Assembly (NCBI RefSeq): GCF_003171515.1
Contig: NC_089399.1
Span: 2,604,001 to 2,668,000 of the forward strand
Direction of reading: 5' to 3'
Source of the DNA: Pyrenophora tritici-repentis
Lineage: Eukaryota > Ascomycota > Dothideomycetes > Pleosporales > Pleosporaceae
Length of the DNA: 64,000 bases
A program made the position numbers and the translations under genes. Numbering within the stretch: position 1 is the first letter of the stretch; every line of letters begins with the position of its first letter. The notes beneath the pieces were generated by a model. That model was not told where the DNA came from, searched no databases, and saw only the letters and a program-made list of their open reading frames with translations. Shown in pieces: positions 20,215 to 31,538 of this stretch.

Positions 20215-20441
20215 TGTTAGTCATGTTTTAGTCTCATTATGCAAATATTGATCTCCATGCAAGTTAGCGTGAAATGCGAGTGTAGTGGACATGTGTGTAG
20301 TGTATGGAGGCAGTTCCGATCACGGCCGAGAGAGCTAAGTGTTCCGATGCACTAATTTGGCGAGCAAGGATGTGTCGGCGGGACAATGGCCAAACTTTTG
20401 ATCATGAATACTTACAATCATCCCTCACCACATCGCCCAAT
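20215..20441. other. Short intergenic: P450 3' flank and mIF-2 promoter
   Basis: Only 227 bp separate the P450 stop from the mIF-2 ATG. No feature recognised. Confidence 0.6.
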
Positions 20442-23400
20442 ATGCGGAGAGCGCATGGACTTCGGGTAAGAATAAGCAAACACTAGCCTTCAATTGATAG
20501 TGCCTCAATTGACAATATCAGTACTCTTCGCCTCGCGATATCTGCATCCTCTGCGCCACTCGACAATTGGCATCGAATACAATCGTTACATCGTCCACGG
20601 CTACCCAGCGGAGAGAATTGAACTCATCTACGAGAGCTCCACAGTCGGCCGAAGGAATAATATACAAAGATGCAAACGAAAGGGGGCAAAAGATGTCTCA
20701 GGCACAACGAATGCGTGCGGCATTGGCATCCAGCACCCCATTTACACCTCCAGCGCTGGCACAACAGGGAGGATATATGTCGCCAGCAGAGAGGACGAGA
20801 TTATCATTAGCAGCATCACGGCCGCAGCAGGTTTCGCAACCACCGCGGCAACCGCCACCAGAGCGGCGGGCGATGAACAGAGGGGGTGCCTTTGACAGCC
20901 CGGTACGAGGCCAGAACCGGGACAGATTTGCACCTGCTGCTCGGAGAATGGGCGAACGCAGCAACGAATATAGACCAGCTACAACACAGAATCGGTACAC
21001 GGTCAACATGGACTCAAGACCACCCGTTAACTTGCCGGCATTTGGCTCAGAAAATTTGCGACGGCGCAACGATCTCCAACAAGAACGCGGTCAATTTGGA
21101 CGAGACCAGTTAACGTCACCCATGGCTTTGAGACCTATGCCACAACGGAAAATGTTAGACCAAGAGGAGATATCAAGATTACTAGGGAATACGTCCGCAG
21201 GGAATCGGTCAAGGAAACCATATCAGCCCCTTGTGAGGGACATGAATGCGCAACGTGAGCGACCAGCACAGCGGCCGACACCGTATCAGTCAACTCAACA
21301 ATTAGAACAACAGGCTTCAACAACACAGTCATCCCGCCAGTCAGAACAACGGACCACAATGTACCGGCCACCTCAGCGCCATGAAGAGTCCATATCAGAT
21401 GCGGCCGAGGCTTGGGTGCAAAAGTCAAAGGGCAAGTTGGAGGTTGAACCCTCTTATCAGATCCAGAAGGACGAGGAAAACAGACGGCGGAACCGCTTTA
21501 CAGCAGATGAACCAGAAACAAGGAACCGATACGAAGAGCCTGAGCGACGACAGGGCGGAAACAAGGGCCGGAGCCGGCGCATGCAACGGTACGAAGAGGA
21601 AGACGACGATGACCGCCCAACCATTAGCAAACAAGAGCGCAAGCGGTTGAAGGCTGAAGCTAAAAAGGCTGCGCAACTCTCCAAGAACGAGCCGACACCC
21701 ATCTCTTTGCCCGAATATATCAGCGTAGCCAACCTCGCGGGTGCGCTCAAGCTACGAGTAGAAGATTTTGTGAGGAAGTTGGAGGACCTAGGCTTCGAGG
21801 ACGTACAGAACGACCATATTCTCAATGCGGAGCATGCCGGACTCATTGCGCAAGAGTACAATTTCGAACCCATCTTCCAGGCTGAGGAACACGACGGCGA
21901 TCTGTATCCTGCACCACCACTGGACCCCGAAGCCTACGCCGAGCTACCTGCCCGACCACCTGTTGTTACCATCATGGGTCACGTTGATCACGGCAAGACT
22001 ACAATCCTGGACTACATGCGCTCGACGAGTGTTGCTGCCACCGAGTTTGGTGGCATCACACAACATATCGGTGCTTTCAGTGTGCCCCTGGCCAACGGAA
22101 AGAAGATTACTTTCTTGGATACACCTGGCCATTCCGCATTTGAGACCATGCGCGCTCGCGGTGCCAACGTCACCGACATTGTTGTGTTAGTTGTTGCTGC
22201 CGATGATTCGGTCATGCCACAAACTGTCGAGGCCATCAAGCATGCGCAGGCCGCCCAGGTTCCCTTAATTGTTGCTATCAACAAGATCGACAAAGCACAA
22301 GCAGACCCAGATGCTGTCAAACTTGACCTTGGCCGCCATGGTATTGAGATTGAGGACTTTGGCGGTGACGTTCAGGCGATATGCGTGAGTGGTAAGACGG
22401 GACAAGGCATACCAGACCTTGAAGAAGCCATCACCACACTCTCTGAGATGCTGGACCACCGTGCCGACCCCCAAGCTGCGGTCGAAGGATGGGTACTTGA
22501 AGGTGCGACCAAGAAGTCTGGGCGTACAGCCACTGTCCTTGTACGGAGCGGTACCCTTCGCCAAGGCACCACTCTTGTCGCAGGTACCACATGGACACGA
22601 GTACGTACTCTACGCAACGAAGCTGGTGTAACAGTCGATGAGGTCGGACCTGGCGTAGCTGTCGAAGTCGACGGTTGGCGCGACCAGCCGATTGCGGGCG
22701 ATGAGGTGCTCCAAGCAGAAGACGAGCAACAAGCCACCGCTGTAACTGAACTGCGTAGCGACAAGATTGACAGGGAGCAGATGGCGCGCGACATGGAAGC
22801 CATCAACGAGTCTCGCCGCCTCGCGCGTGCGGAAGCCGAGCGACGCGAAGCTGAAGAAGCCGCTGCCAAGGCTGGCGAGAATGGCGAAGAAGTTGAAGCA
22901 GTGGCGCCCGCCGAGCAGAAAGAGTCTGGTCCGGAGATCGTGTCGTTTATCGTCAAGGGAGACGTGTCCGGATCGGTAGAAGCAGTCATCGACTCTGTCT
23001 CCGCACTTGGTAATGCGGAAGTAGCAACACGCATCCTACGCCATGGTGTAGGCCCGCCCTCCGAGTTCGACATCTCGCATGCTGCTGACGCGAAGGGACA
23101 CGTTATCAACTTTAACACTGCGTCACCTGGGCATGTGGTCAAACTAGCAGAGGAGAAGGGTGTGAGGATTCTGGAAAGCAACATCATCTACCGGGTTGTT
23201 GAGAATGTCAAGGAGCTCCTGTCCGAGAAACTTGCACCAAAGGTTGTTCACAAGGTCACTGCTGAAGTGGAAGTTGCAGCTTCATTTGAGATTAGCCTTG
23301 GTGGCAAGAAGAAGATGACGGTTGCAGGATCAAAGGTTCGCAACGGTGTTGTTCACAGAGGTACAAAGGCAAAAGTGCTACGTGGCGAGACGCTTATCCA

Positions 23401-23613
23401 CGACGGTATGTTTTTGAATCTTTTTCGTGTGGGAAAGACACAAATGCTAATTATGTTGCAGGTATCATCAATACGCTCAAAAACCAGAAGAAGGATGTCG
23501 AGCAAATGCGCAAGGACACCGAATGCGGTATCTCGTTTGCAGCATTCAACGACTTCAAGGTCGGCGACCGCATCCAGTGCTACGATGAGCATTTGGAGAA
23601 GAGGAGCCTGTAA
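20442..23613 (+). CDS. IFM1: Mitochondrial translation initiation factor IF-2
   Basis: Three exons: 20442..20465, 20522..23405, 23462..23613; 1019 aa. I chose the 24-nt first exon because the big ORF has no ATG of its own near its start. Joining MRRAHGLR to [18 protein letters not shown] gives a mitochondrial presequence. A long disordered Arg/Gln-rich region covers about 30-380. The IF2 N-domain ([20 protein letters not shown]) is near 400-460. The G domain starts near 485: GHVDHGKTT (G1), DTPGH (G3), NKID (G4). Later come domain II ([14 protein letters not shown]), the IF2 central domain and the C-terminal initiator-tRNA-binding domain ending [16 protein letters not shown]. The last 56-nt intron must be removed, otherwise the frame reads into unrelated residues to 23629. 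The factor delivers initiator tRNA to the mitoribosome. Confidence 0.94.
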
Positions 23614-24043
23614 GATGTTGTATGTGTAACTGTAGCTTTGCCATCTCCGCTGGATGTGTGTACTATAGCTTTTTTGTCTTGCATTTAGCGCCTGGTGTTT
23701 TTTTTATTGTGTTTATTAGGGAACTGTATATTGGTCATGTAGATAACCTACCTTGTTCCTGTAGAAAGTATATATAAATATGCCATTCACGAAATAACTC
23801 GATCCTTGGAGAGCTACTTAGAACGGAACATTGCTAACAATACTTTGCATGACGGCATAGTACATGGCGAGACTTGGATAGATACCCACATATGTTTGGT
23901 ATTCACCTATGCTCCCTAAGATGCCAGACTAACTTAACAATACCGGGAATAGCCCAACTCCCAACTCTAGATGTACTGTTCCTACATGCGTCAAGCCGAA
24001 GCCCATGAAAACACCCCTTTTGCCACCTAGTTTCTTACACCAT
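23614..24043. other. Convergent intergenic region (3' flanks of mIF-2 and GMH1)
   Basis: 430 bases between two stop codons facing each other. AT-rich, with T-runs at about 23699-23705 and an AATAAA-like stretch near 23770 that could serve 3'-end formation. No coding signal. Confidence 0.55.
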
Positions 24044-24978
24044 CTAGACGTGCTTGCGCAACTTGGCGCCGGTCCATAATACTGGCGCCCAGTGCTGTGA
24101 CGCATTAAAGCCGAACAAAGACGCAAACCAGAGTATTGCCATGACGGCGACTGGTACAAGGAGGAGCTCCGTGTGATGAAGAAAGGGCAGTTCCTTGTAG
24201 CCCAGGAAGGTGATGATGAAGTAGTAGTTCAAGCCGAGCAGATAGAGCGTGTTGGACAGGAAAAGAGAAAACCTGAGACATGTTAGTCGTGTACCAAGCC
24301 CATGATATACATATGTCCTACCAATGATGTGTTCCTATCAATGGCATACATAGAAACTGAACGACATAGAGAAAGGCCCAGACGGGCACAAATGCTCTAA
24401 TGGCAACATCCCAGCAGTATCCAAACTCAAGCTCTTCCTTGGCCGAATCTTCTCCCAGGTTGTACAGGCCTCTCCGTCGGCCTGGTAGCAAGTTGTTGTC
24501 CGGCCCCAATAACCGACCGACTAAGAAGAAGAACAGGGTCGCTATCACGAGCGAGAAGAGGAGAAAGTGGCCAAATATGAAGACGAGGGTGATGTGGAGG
24601 GTTTGCGTGAAGCCGTCGGCGTATGCAAAACCCCAGGCGAGCGATGTGAGGGTGAGGAAGAAGGAGAGGAGATATGTAAAGGAAGGGTCGGGTCGGTGGT
24701 ACGATTTAGTGGTTTGTTTCTACGAGACATGGTCAACTACGGACATGGCCCGACAGACGAAGATGGCATACATGGTAGTAGATCTGGCGAAACACCTTCT
24801 TGGGCGCTATTATCAAGCTCATAATCTCCCATATGGCCATCTCAAAGTCCATCTGCGGAAACTTGAACATGCGCTTGAAGAAGCGCGGCATTTTGACTTC
24901 ATTGCGCCGCGACGATGGCGTAGACCCAAAGTTTGAGGGCCCGCCCGTCGGTCTTGGGAGTGATATGTGAGGGTTCAT
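24044..24978 (-). CDS. GMH1: UNC-50/Gmh1 family Golgi membrane protein
   Basis: Three exons on the minus strand: 24978..24772, 24719..24322, 24272..24044; introns of 52 and 49 nt; 277 aa, close to the family's usual 260-280. Signature stretches: RMFKFPQMDFEMAIWEIM, LIIAPKKVFRQIYYH, the exon-2 start KQTTKSYHRPDPSFTYLLSF, EFGYCWDVAIRAFVPVW, and the exon-3 stretch YYFIITFLGYKELPFL. About five membrane segments are visible. Known role: UNC-50/Gmh1 is a Golgi inner-membrane protein that interacts with Arf exchange factors of the Gea/GBF type and supports receptor transport. The exons were joined by matching the family sequence; every splice site is GT-AG and the frame closes cleanly. Confidence 0.92.
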
Positions 24979-25573
24979 GGCGGGCTATGGGCCGTCGTGA
25001 CTTGTGCGGGCGCGGAGATTCGGAAGCGGTTCGGAGTCGTCGTGTCACCGGAGATGCCAGATTTCCATCATTGAAGGGCGCACGTGAATTTGCGATTTGC
25101 TGCAGTGAGAGTGTTTGTCAAATGCGATGGATGGTGCCTGGGCGATGACATCGGCGTCGGAGCTCGAGCGGTTAGCGCCAAGCACAAGGTTGGCCTGGCC
25201 TGAGCCGACCCGTCAGGTTCAATAGCAAGCCTTTGCCCATACACGGCGCGCACTCGACCACTCCACCACGGACGGCGCATCATCTCCCCACGCCGCGCGC
25301 ATCTCTCATCACCTCTGCGCGCCTTCTTCACCTACCCCAAGCAGAAGCAGAAGAAAGAGCAACGGGTCTAGTGCAGTTGCCGCTCCTTCTCTCGCGCACC
25401 TGGGTTGCGACACCAGGTAACCACACGCGACAAAGCGAACAGCATTAACTAGCCCATTGTCTCGAGAAAACCCACGTTCTGCGCATATCGCATATCGTAA
25501 CAACCACGCCCACCATTACTTTCCCCAGGCCCAATTTCTAAATCCACAGCACAGATCTCCGAGAACCGTTCAC
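24979..25573. promoter_or_regulatory. Divergent promoter region between GMH1 and RNA14
   Basis: 595 bp between two starts facing away from each other. The right half is C-rich, typical of a fungal leader. An in-frame ATG at 25457 could extend Rna14 by 39 residues, but that stretch is low-quality coding and I treat it as leader. Confidence 0.55.
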
Positions 25574-28500
25574 ATGGCGGACGAGGCCGAGCTCGCCTTC
25601 CTCGCAGCGCAGCAGGATGAGTACGACCCTTCAGCCGGCTACACGATGAATGAGGCGTCGACTGGCCAGGACGAATACGACCCCACAACAACATACTCGC
25701 CGCACTCGTATCAGTCGGCTTCGATGCAGCCTGAATCTGGCGCCAACTCGCCGCCCCCAGCCGCCGAGGGTGGTGAGAATGGGTTGAAGGCCGTGCCCGT
25801 GCCCGCTCAGACTGCCGCAGACGCTTCCGCAGCGCCGACGTCAAAGCGACCGCGCACTGTGGGTGGTTTTGTCGACGAGAGCGAGGACGAGGAAGAGGAG
25901 TCCGCTGTACAGCCAGAGGCGAATACCACGCTGCCAAGTGCGACGGGAGCTACAGAGTCTCCTCAGCGGTCTTTTACAAACACTCCAAACAATAATCCCA
26001 ACCCACATGTACAGTTACATAGTGCACAAGATGAGGCGTCTGCTTCTATTTCTGCTTCTGTCACTGTCAATGAGCCTGCTCCCTCTGTTGCTTCTCTTCC
26101 TAACGGCAGTACGCCTGTGCCAGACGCTACTAAGCCAGGTACTCCCGACGTCTTGACTGTTCCTTCAGCGCGCCCGTCTGTGGCTCCCGCTACCCCAGCT
26201 CCTTCTGCGTCTGCTTCTGCAACAAAGCCTCGTCTTCCTCAGGACAGAGTCGGTATTCTCGAAGATCGCATTGCTGAAGATCCACGTGGTGACATCGAAG
26301 CCTGGCTGAGTCTAATTGAGGAGCACCGTAGGCGACACAAGCACGACGATGCCCGAGCTGTATTTGAGCGTTTCCTCAAGCTTTTCCCTTCAGCGGTAAG
26401 GCGAATTGTACATGTTTTAGATGTGACTTGACTAACACTTCCAGGGCGAGACATGGGTCGACTATATCAACTTTGAAACCGAGCTGGATGAGTTGCCAAA
26501 GGTTGAGCATCTCTTCGGTCGTTCTATCCCGTCTGCCCAATATCTCGGTATCTACTCTGCTTACATCGACTTCATACGCCGTCGTTTCAACCTCACTACA
26601 GACCAGAATGGGCAGAACCGCCAGACCGTCACCCAAGCCTACGAATTTGTGCTCAACTCTGTTGGTCTTGATGTACATGCTGGAAAGTTGTGGCTCGACT
26701 ACATCGAGATGCTCAAGACTGGACCGGGTGTGCTTGGGGGCAGCAGCTGGCAAGACATGCAGAAGATGGACACGCTACGAAAGGCTTACCAGCGCGCTGT
26801 TGCAGTACCCCACAACACGACTCTGGAGCTGTGGCGAGACTACGACAAGTTCGAGATGAGCTTGAGCAAGGCTACTGTAAGTTTTCACTTTTGACTTCGC
26901 ACATCCACCCACTCGACTAACACCACTGGCAGGGTCGCAAGCAACTCCAAGAGACGTCTCCTGCGTACATGACTGCCAGAAGCGCTATTAACGTTCTAGA
27001 AAACAACATTACGAGGGGTATCAACCGAACTACCTTGCCCAAACTACCGCCTGCTGCCGGGTTCGATGGATATGACGACTATATGAACCAAGTCAAGCTA
27101 TGGAAGAACTGGATCCAGTGGGAGAAGAGCGACCCGCTTGAGTGCTCAACAGACAACCGCGAACTATACAACAAGCGTGTCCTACATTTGTACAGGAACG
27201 CCCTCATGGCTCTCCGGTTCTGGCCAGAGCTCTGGTATGAGGCAGCTGAGTGGTGTTTCGAGAACAACTTGCAGGCTGAAGGCGACAAGTTTCTCGTTGA
27301 TGGCATCGATGCAAACCCCGAGAGCTGCCTCCTCGCCTTCAAAAAGGCCAACCAAGTTGAACAACGCACCGATTTCGAGGATGGCCAGCCAGGTATCATC
27401 GCCAAGGGTAAGGCCGTGCGAGAGCCATATCAGAGGCTGCTAGACACCATCTACGATCTCACGGCGCAAGTCAAGAAGCGAGAAGAACACTCCATTGCTC
27501 GTGCGAGGGAGCAGTTTGAGGCACAAAAGGCCGCCGATGAGGCTGCCCGGGCAACCGCCCAGCAAAACGCAGATGCCGACGACGAAGATGAAGTCGTAGC
27601 CGCACGCCGCCAGAAGGAAAAAGAAGATGCTTTCAATGGCCAGCTACAGGCCATGTCCGCCGGATACAATGCTCAGACTCAGAACCTTAAGAAGACGCTG
27701 ACATACGCATGGATAGCCCTCATGAGAGCTATGCGACGTGTCCAGGGTAAGGGAGATCCCAAGGCTGATGTCGGTGGCTTCCGTGGCATCTTCACTGAGG
27801 CTCGTAAGAAAGGCAAGCTTCTTAGTGAAGCCTATGTCGCCAGCGCCCTCATCGAGCACCATTGCTACCAGGAGCCGGCTGCACAGAAGATCTTTGAGCG
27901 GGGTATGAAGTTGTTCCCAGAGGATGAGCAGTTCGCCTTGGAGTACATCAAGCACCTGATCAAGCTTAACGACTCAACCAGTAAGTGCCTCCAGGTTTTG
28001 GATGCAGACCTTCCACTAACATGCTCAGATGCTCGCGCCGTCTTCGAGACCGTCGTCGGCAAGCTTACAGCGAAGCCTGAAAATGTCCACCGAGCCAAAT
28101 CCCTCTTCGCCTTCTTCCATGACTACGAATCCCAGTTTGGCGAGCTGGCTCAAATCACCAAGTTGGAGCAGCGCATGGCAACTCTATTCCCCGAAGACCC
28201 TCAGCTGCACCGCTTCTCGCAACGCTTCGCTAGTCCAACCTTCGACCCCATCTCCGTCCGTCACATCATCTCCCCCCGCACACAGATGAGGCCGGTGATG
28301 CCCTCTGTCATGCCCTCTGTCATGCCCTCTGTCATGCCCTCAGTAGAAGAGCACCAGCCGATGCCTGCCGTACCAGCCCAAATTATGGCAGAACAGCAGC
28401 AACAGCGCTATGTTTCGCCAGGCATAGTAAACCCCCCGCATCTCAACAATCTCCCCATCACCAACTCTCCGAAACGCCCACTTGAGGACGCCGACGAAGT

Positions 28501-28900
28501 TGCACAACCCCGCAAACTCGCTAGGGGCGAATCTCCACTAAAGGGCGCGGCGGGCCGCCGCCTCGACGCTGCACGCCGCAATCTGGCAACCACCGGTGCT
28601 ACACCTGTCGGCCAGGCACCAGGTCCGCCACCTCTGCCTCGTGGCGTCAACTTCCTCCTTGGCATAATCCCTCCCGCACATACCTACAAAGAGACACGCT
28701 TCAAAGCAGATGTCCTTGTGGCCCTGCTGCGGGACGTCGCCGCTATCCCTGTTCCTCCAGGCCAAGGTCCACCACAACCACAGCGGTGGGGCACAACAGC
28801 GACGACCGCACAGCAGTTGCAGAGCATACATGAAAAATACGGCAACGGCGGTCAGATGGCAATGCACTCGCCCCTTGCTGGTGCAAACCCTTGGGGATAG
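25574..28900 (+). CDS. RNA14: mRNA 3'-end processing factor Rna14 (CstF-77 homologue)
   Basis: Four exons: 25574..26395, 26445..26876, 26933..27980, 28029..28900; 1057 aa. After an acidic, Ser/Pro-rich disordered N-terminus (about 225 residues) come HAT repeats, from DRVGILEDRIAEDPRGDIEA and WLSLIEEHRR onward (WVDYINFETELDELPKVEHL, LWLDYIEML, LWRDYDKFE). The Suf/HAT-C domain follows, up to about residue 800. The C-terminus is Pro-rich and disordered and ends in a conserved block (VNFLLGIIPPAHTYKETRF). Rna14 scaffolds cleavage factor IA with Rna15 and Pcf11 in pre-mRNA cleavage and polyadenylation. The last intron (27981..28028, 48 nt) is in frame and stop-free, so unspliced mRNA would add 16 residues. 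ATG 25574 is chosen for its context (CACATGG) and the conserved acidic start. Confidence 0.92.
28298..28345 (+). repeat. 12-bp in-frame tandem repeat inside RNA14
   Basis: Four copies of atgccctctgtc, the last diverged, encode repeated Val-Met-Pro-Ser in the disordered C-terminal region. In-frame units suggest tolerated slippage and possible length polymorphism. Confidence 0.85.
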
Positions 28901-31538
28901 TGATGCTGTCGTAATCTTCTGTATGATAAGTAGATGCTTCATGCACGCAGCAAAGCTTTGTTTCGACATCATCTGGACTGTAGAAAATGAGTTGCCTAGA
29001 CACTGGTAGCAAAGACACGTTGCATGGAATTGGCGTTTGTTCTTCTCTCTATCTCTCCTCACTTCAGGAATACGGGCATCAGTTGAAAGACTTGAAACGC
29101 GGTCAGTTAGAGCTGTCACTAATGGATCCTCGACCTGGTTGCTTTTGTGCAAGCAGAGGTCTTTTATGAGCGAGGCGTTGGGTTTTCATTTGCGTGCCAA
29201 CTCATAGTGGTTTGCTTCATCATCATCATTCATCATCAAAATAGGATAGTTGAATAAACACTTTGTTAAGTTGTATCTGCTGGATTTGGTGTGGTGAAAA
29301 TCTGAGCTTAGCTTCTAGGGTTGTGTGGTACGTGATACACGGGTGCTTTCGAACTGCAGAAACCTGCATGCTCGCAGCACATTCCATGTCGCGCATGCTA
29401 CCTGTCTATCCAAATATCCCAATCCTCCTTCCTGATTCCTACCTGCATCTTCTCCCAACCACATCCAATGCATACATGTCTTCCATTAGCCGTCATCTGT
29501 AAGCGAGCAAGTGGGTGTCTCAATGTCTCAGCTTCCCGTCGCCGTCGTGGATATGCACATGCAGCCTTCCGTTGTTCCAATATCCGTCCGCCTTTCTAGA
29601 TGACGTGTCGATCCAGCCGGAGGAGAGTCTGTGCGGAATGCGGATATGTGGTTTTATGGGTCTGACGGGTAGACTTGCGTGAGACTGAAGTGTGCCATGT
29701 GGTTCGGTGTGGTATAGCCTTCAATCCCTCTGTCATGCAGGTGTGAGGGGTTACGAGCGGGGCATGTCTACAAGTCGGTGGGACGTGATGTGACGTGGTG
29801 TAGTTGTTCTCAGTAGATGTTTTGGTTCGCAGATGTTCTGTTTGTATGAGTTTCGGGAGCGGGTGTTCTTGGTTAGGTGGTCCTGGTTTGCGATGGGAGA
29901 GGAGGGTATTGTGGGACTTGTCGGTGCGGATATCGATGCAGCTGACTGTATTCGGGCTGTGAAGAAGAATGAAGATGAAAATGTTTGGTGTTGGCAAGTG
30001 GTGGTGATTATAGACTTGGTTGGGTAGGTTGCTGTTGAGAAGAGACTGGCTACCTAGGTACTTGGTCCTGGTTTTCATGTCTATCATGGCTTACTGCTGC
30101 GAGTCGACGCGTGCTAGGAATTTCCCAGATTCTGAATTTTGTCTGTATACTGGCATGGTTGAATCTCAAGGCTCGGCATGCTCGAGACTTTCGTAATATT
30201 GCACTGACTTCAAGCATGCGTACATTTCCTGATCATCATGGTCGACTGGACTCTTGCGCGTCTGTGTATTGTCGTGATGTCTAGCCATCTTCCTCAGCTG
30301 CTCCATCTAAGTTCGGATAAGAATATTATGTACTCTCTTCTATTGAATCTGATCATGTTGCTTTGTATCTCTGACTGCTTCCCCTATGTGTATCCTCGTT
30401 CTCATTCATGGCCTAAGTCTCATCCGAATTCGTCCTGTCACCCTCTCACCCACATACTCTCCCTCTCCATCCTCAACGTCTCTAAACATATCTGGTCATC
30501 TTACTGTGTAGCTATATTACGCCATCGTCTGGCTTATCATCCGCAAATTCTCTCTCACCCGAGTCGGGAAAGCGGTCATCCACTGTCAGGGGCCAGGCCA
30601 GACCAGGCCAACACGGCCACAACACCATAAATCTCAAGCAACCTCACCTCACAGACCCACATAAACTTTACCTGTATACCGTCTTTTTGAAATTACTTGA
30701 GATCCCAAGCTAGACGGCCAGTGCAGCTCCTCCCATATAAGCTTGCTCCCACTGTCTTTCTTTCTCTTCCTCACACTCCACCAACAATTCTTTCTTCAGT
30801 GTCTTCACATCCTCACAGTCCCACTACCCTTACGGTTTACAAGACTCTCAGCCTTGTACAACTCTATCCCAATCAGCGTCAGCTTTCCTCAATCTCATCC
30901 GAGCCGGTCTCGAGCCAGGGCTTCACTGCAGGCAGTACAGTCAACACAACTGCAGGCAGTCTTCCGCGCTTATCATCGTTGAGTAAGTGTTCTGTCCGAC
31001 CTGTTTATTTGTTTGAGCATCATTTCCATCCCGATCCTATAATCACCATGAGGCGTCGCACTGTTACTGCTTCAGGTGCAGTTCTTGGCATGTGCCGCCT
31101 AGTCGCACTCTTGCCTCGCAGTCACCACAGCACATAGTTCTTTCCCTTTTTGTTTTGACACTACTCCATGGGCTAGCCTTGGCACGCTTTTGCGACTGCC
31201 CATAACACTGCTCACCCCGCCTTTTGTTTTCCACCTCACCTCACTCGTATCGACGACGGCCATTTGGTTTCGTACGTCGGCACTGAGTCACCCTGTCCGT
31301 TACCCGTATTTTGCCCGTTTTCTCTTTTCTGAGTACATATGTGCGCAGCTTCTTCTTTTGAATAATACTGACATCCCGCAGATCCAATCAGTGATCCGGT
31401 TCAAACGCTCACGCCGTCATCGCCCGTCTCCATTGACTCAGATCGAAGGTCAAGGTACGTGCGTGCTGCCGCAGCTGTTTCAGCTCGCAAACGCAGCATC
31501 ATGCCCGATCACCGCTAACATGCCGCCTAGAGTCAGCC
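28901..31538. other. Long intergenic region: RNA14 3' flank and Argonaute promoter/leader
   Basis: 2.6 kb without a convincing gene; ORFs on both strands are short and compositionally biased. The last 800 bases are very C/T-rich, as in long fungal leaders. A likely leader intron lies at 31455..31530 (GTACGT, branch GCTAAC, CCTAG), ending eight bases before the Argonaute ATG. A CTACCTAGGTA palindrome-like motif occurs near 30050. Confidence 0.55.

Noticed and set aside
24400..24936. 178-codon plus-strand frame
   Set aside because: It is the antisense shadow of the GMH1 exons, which together reproduce the UNC-50 family sequence.
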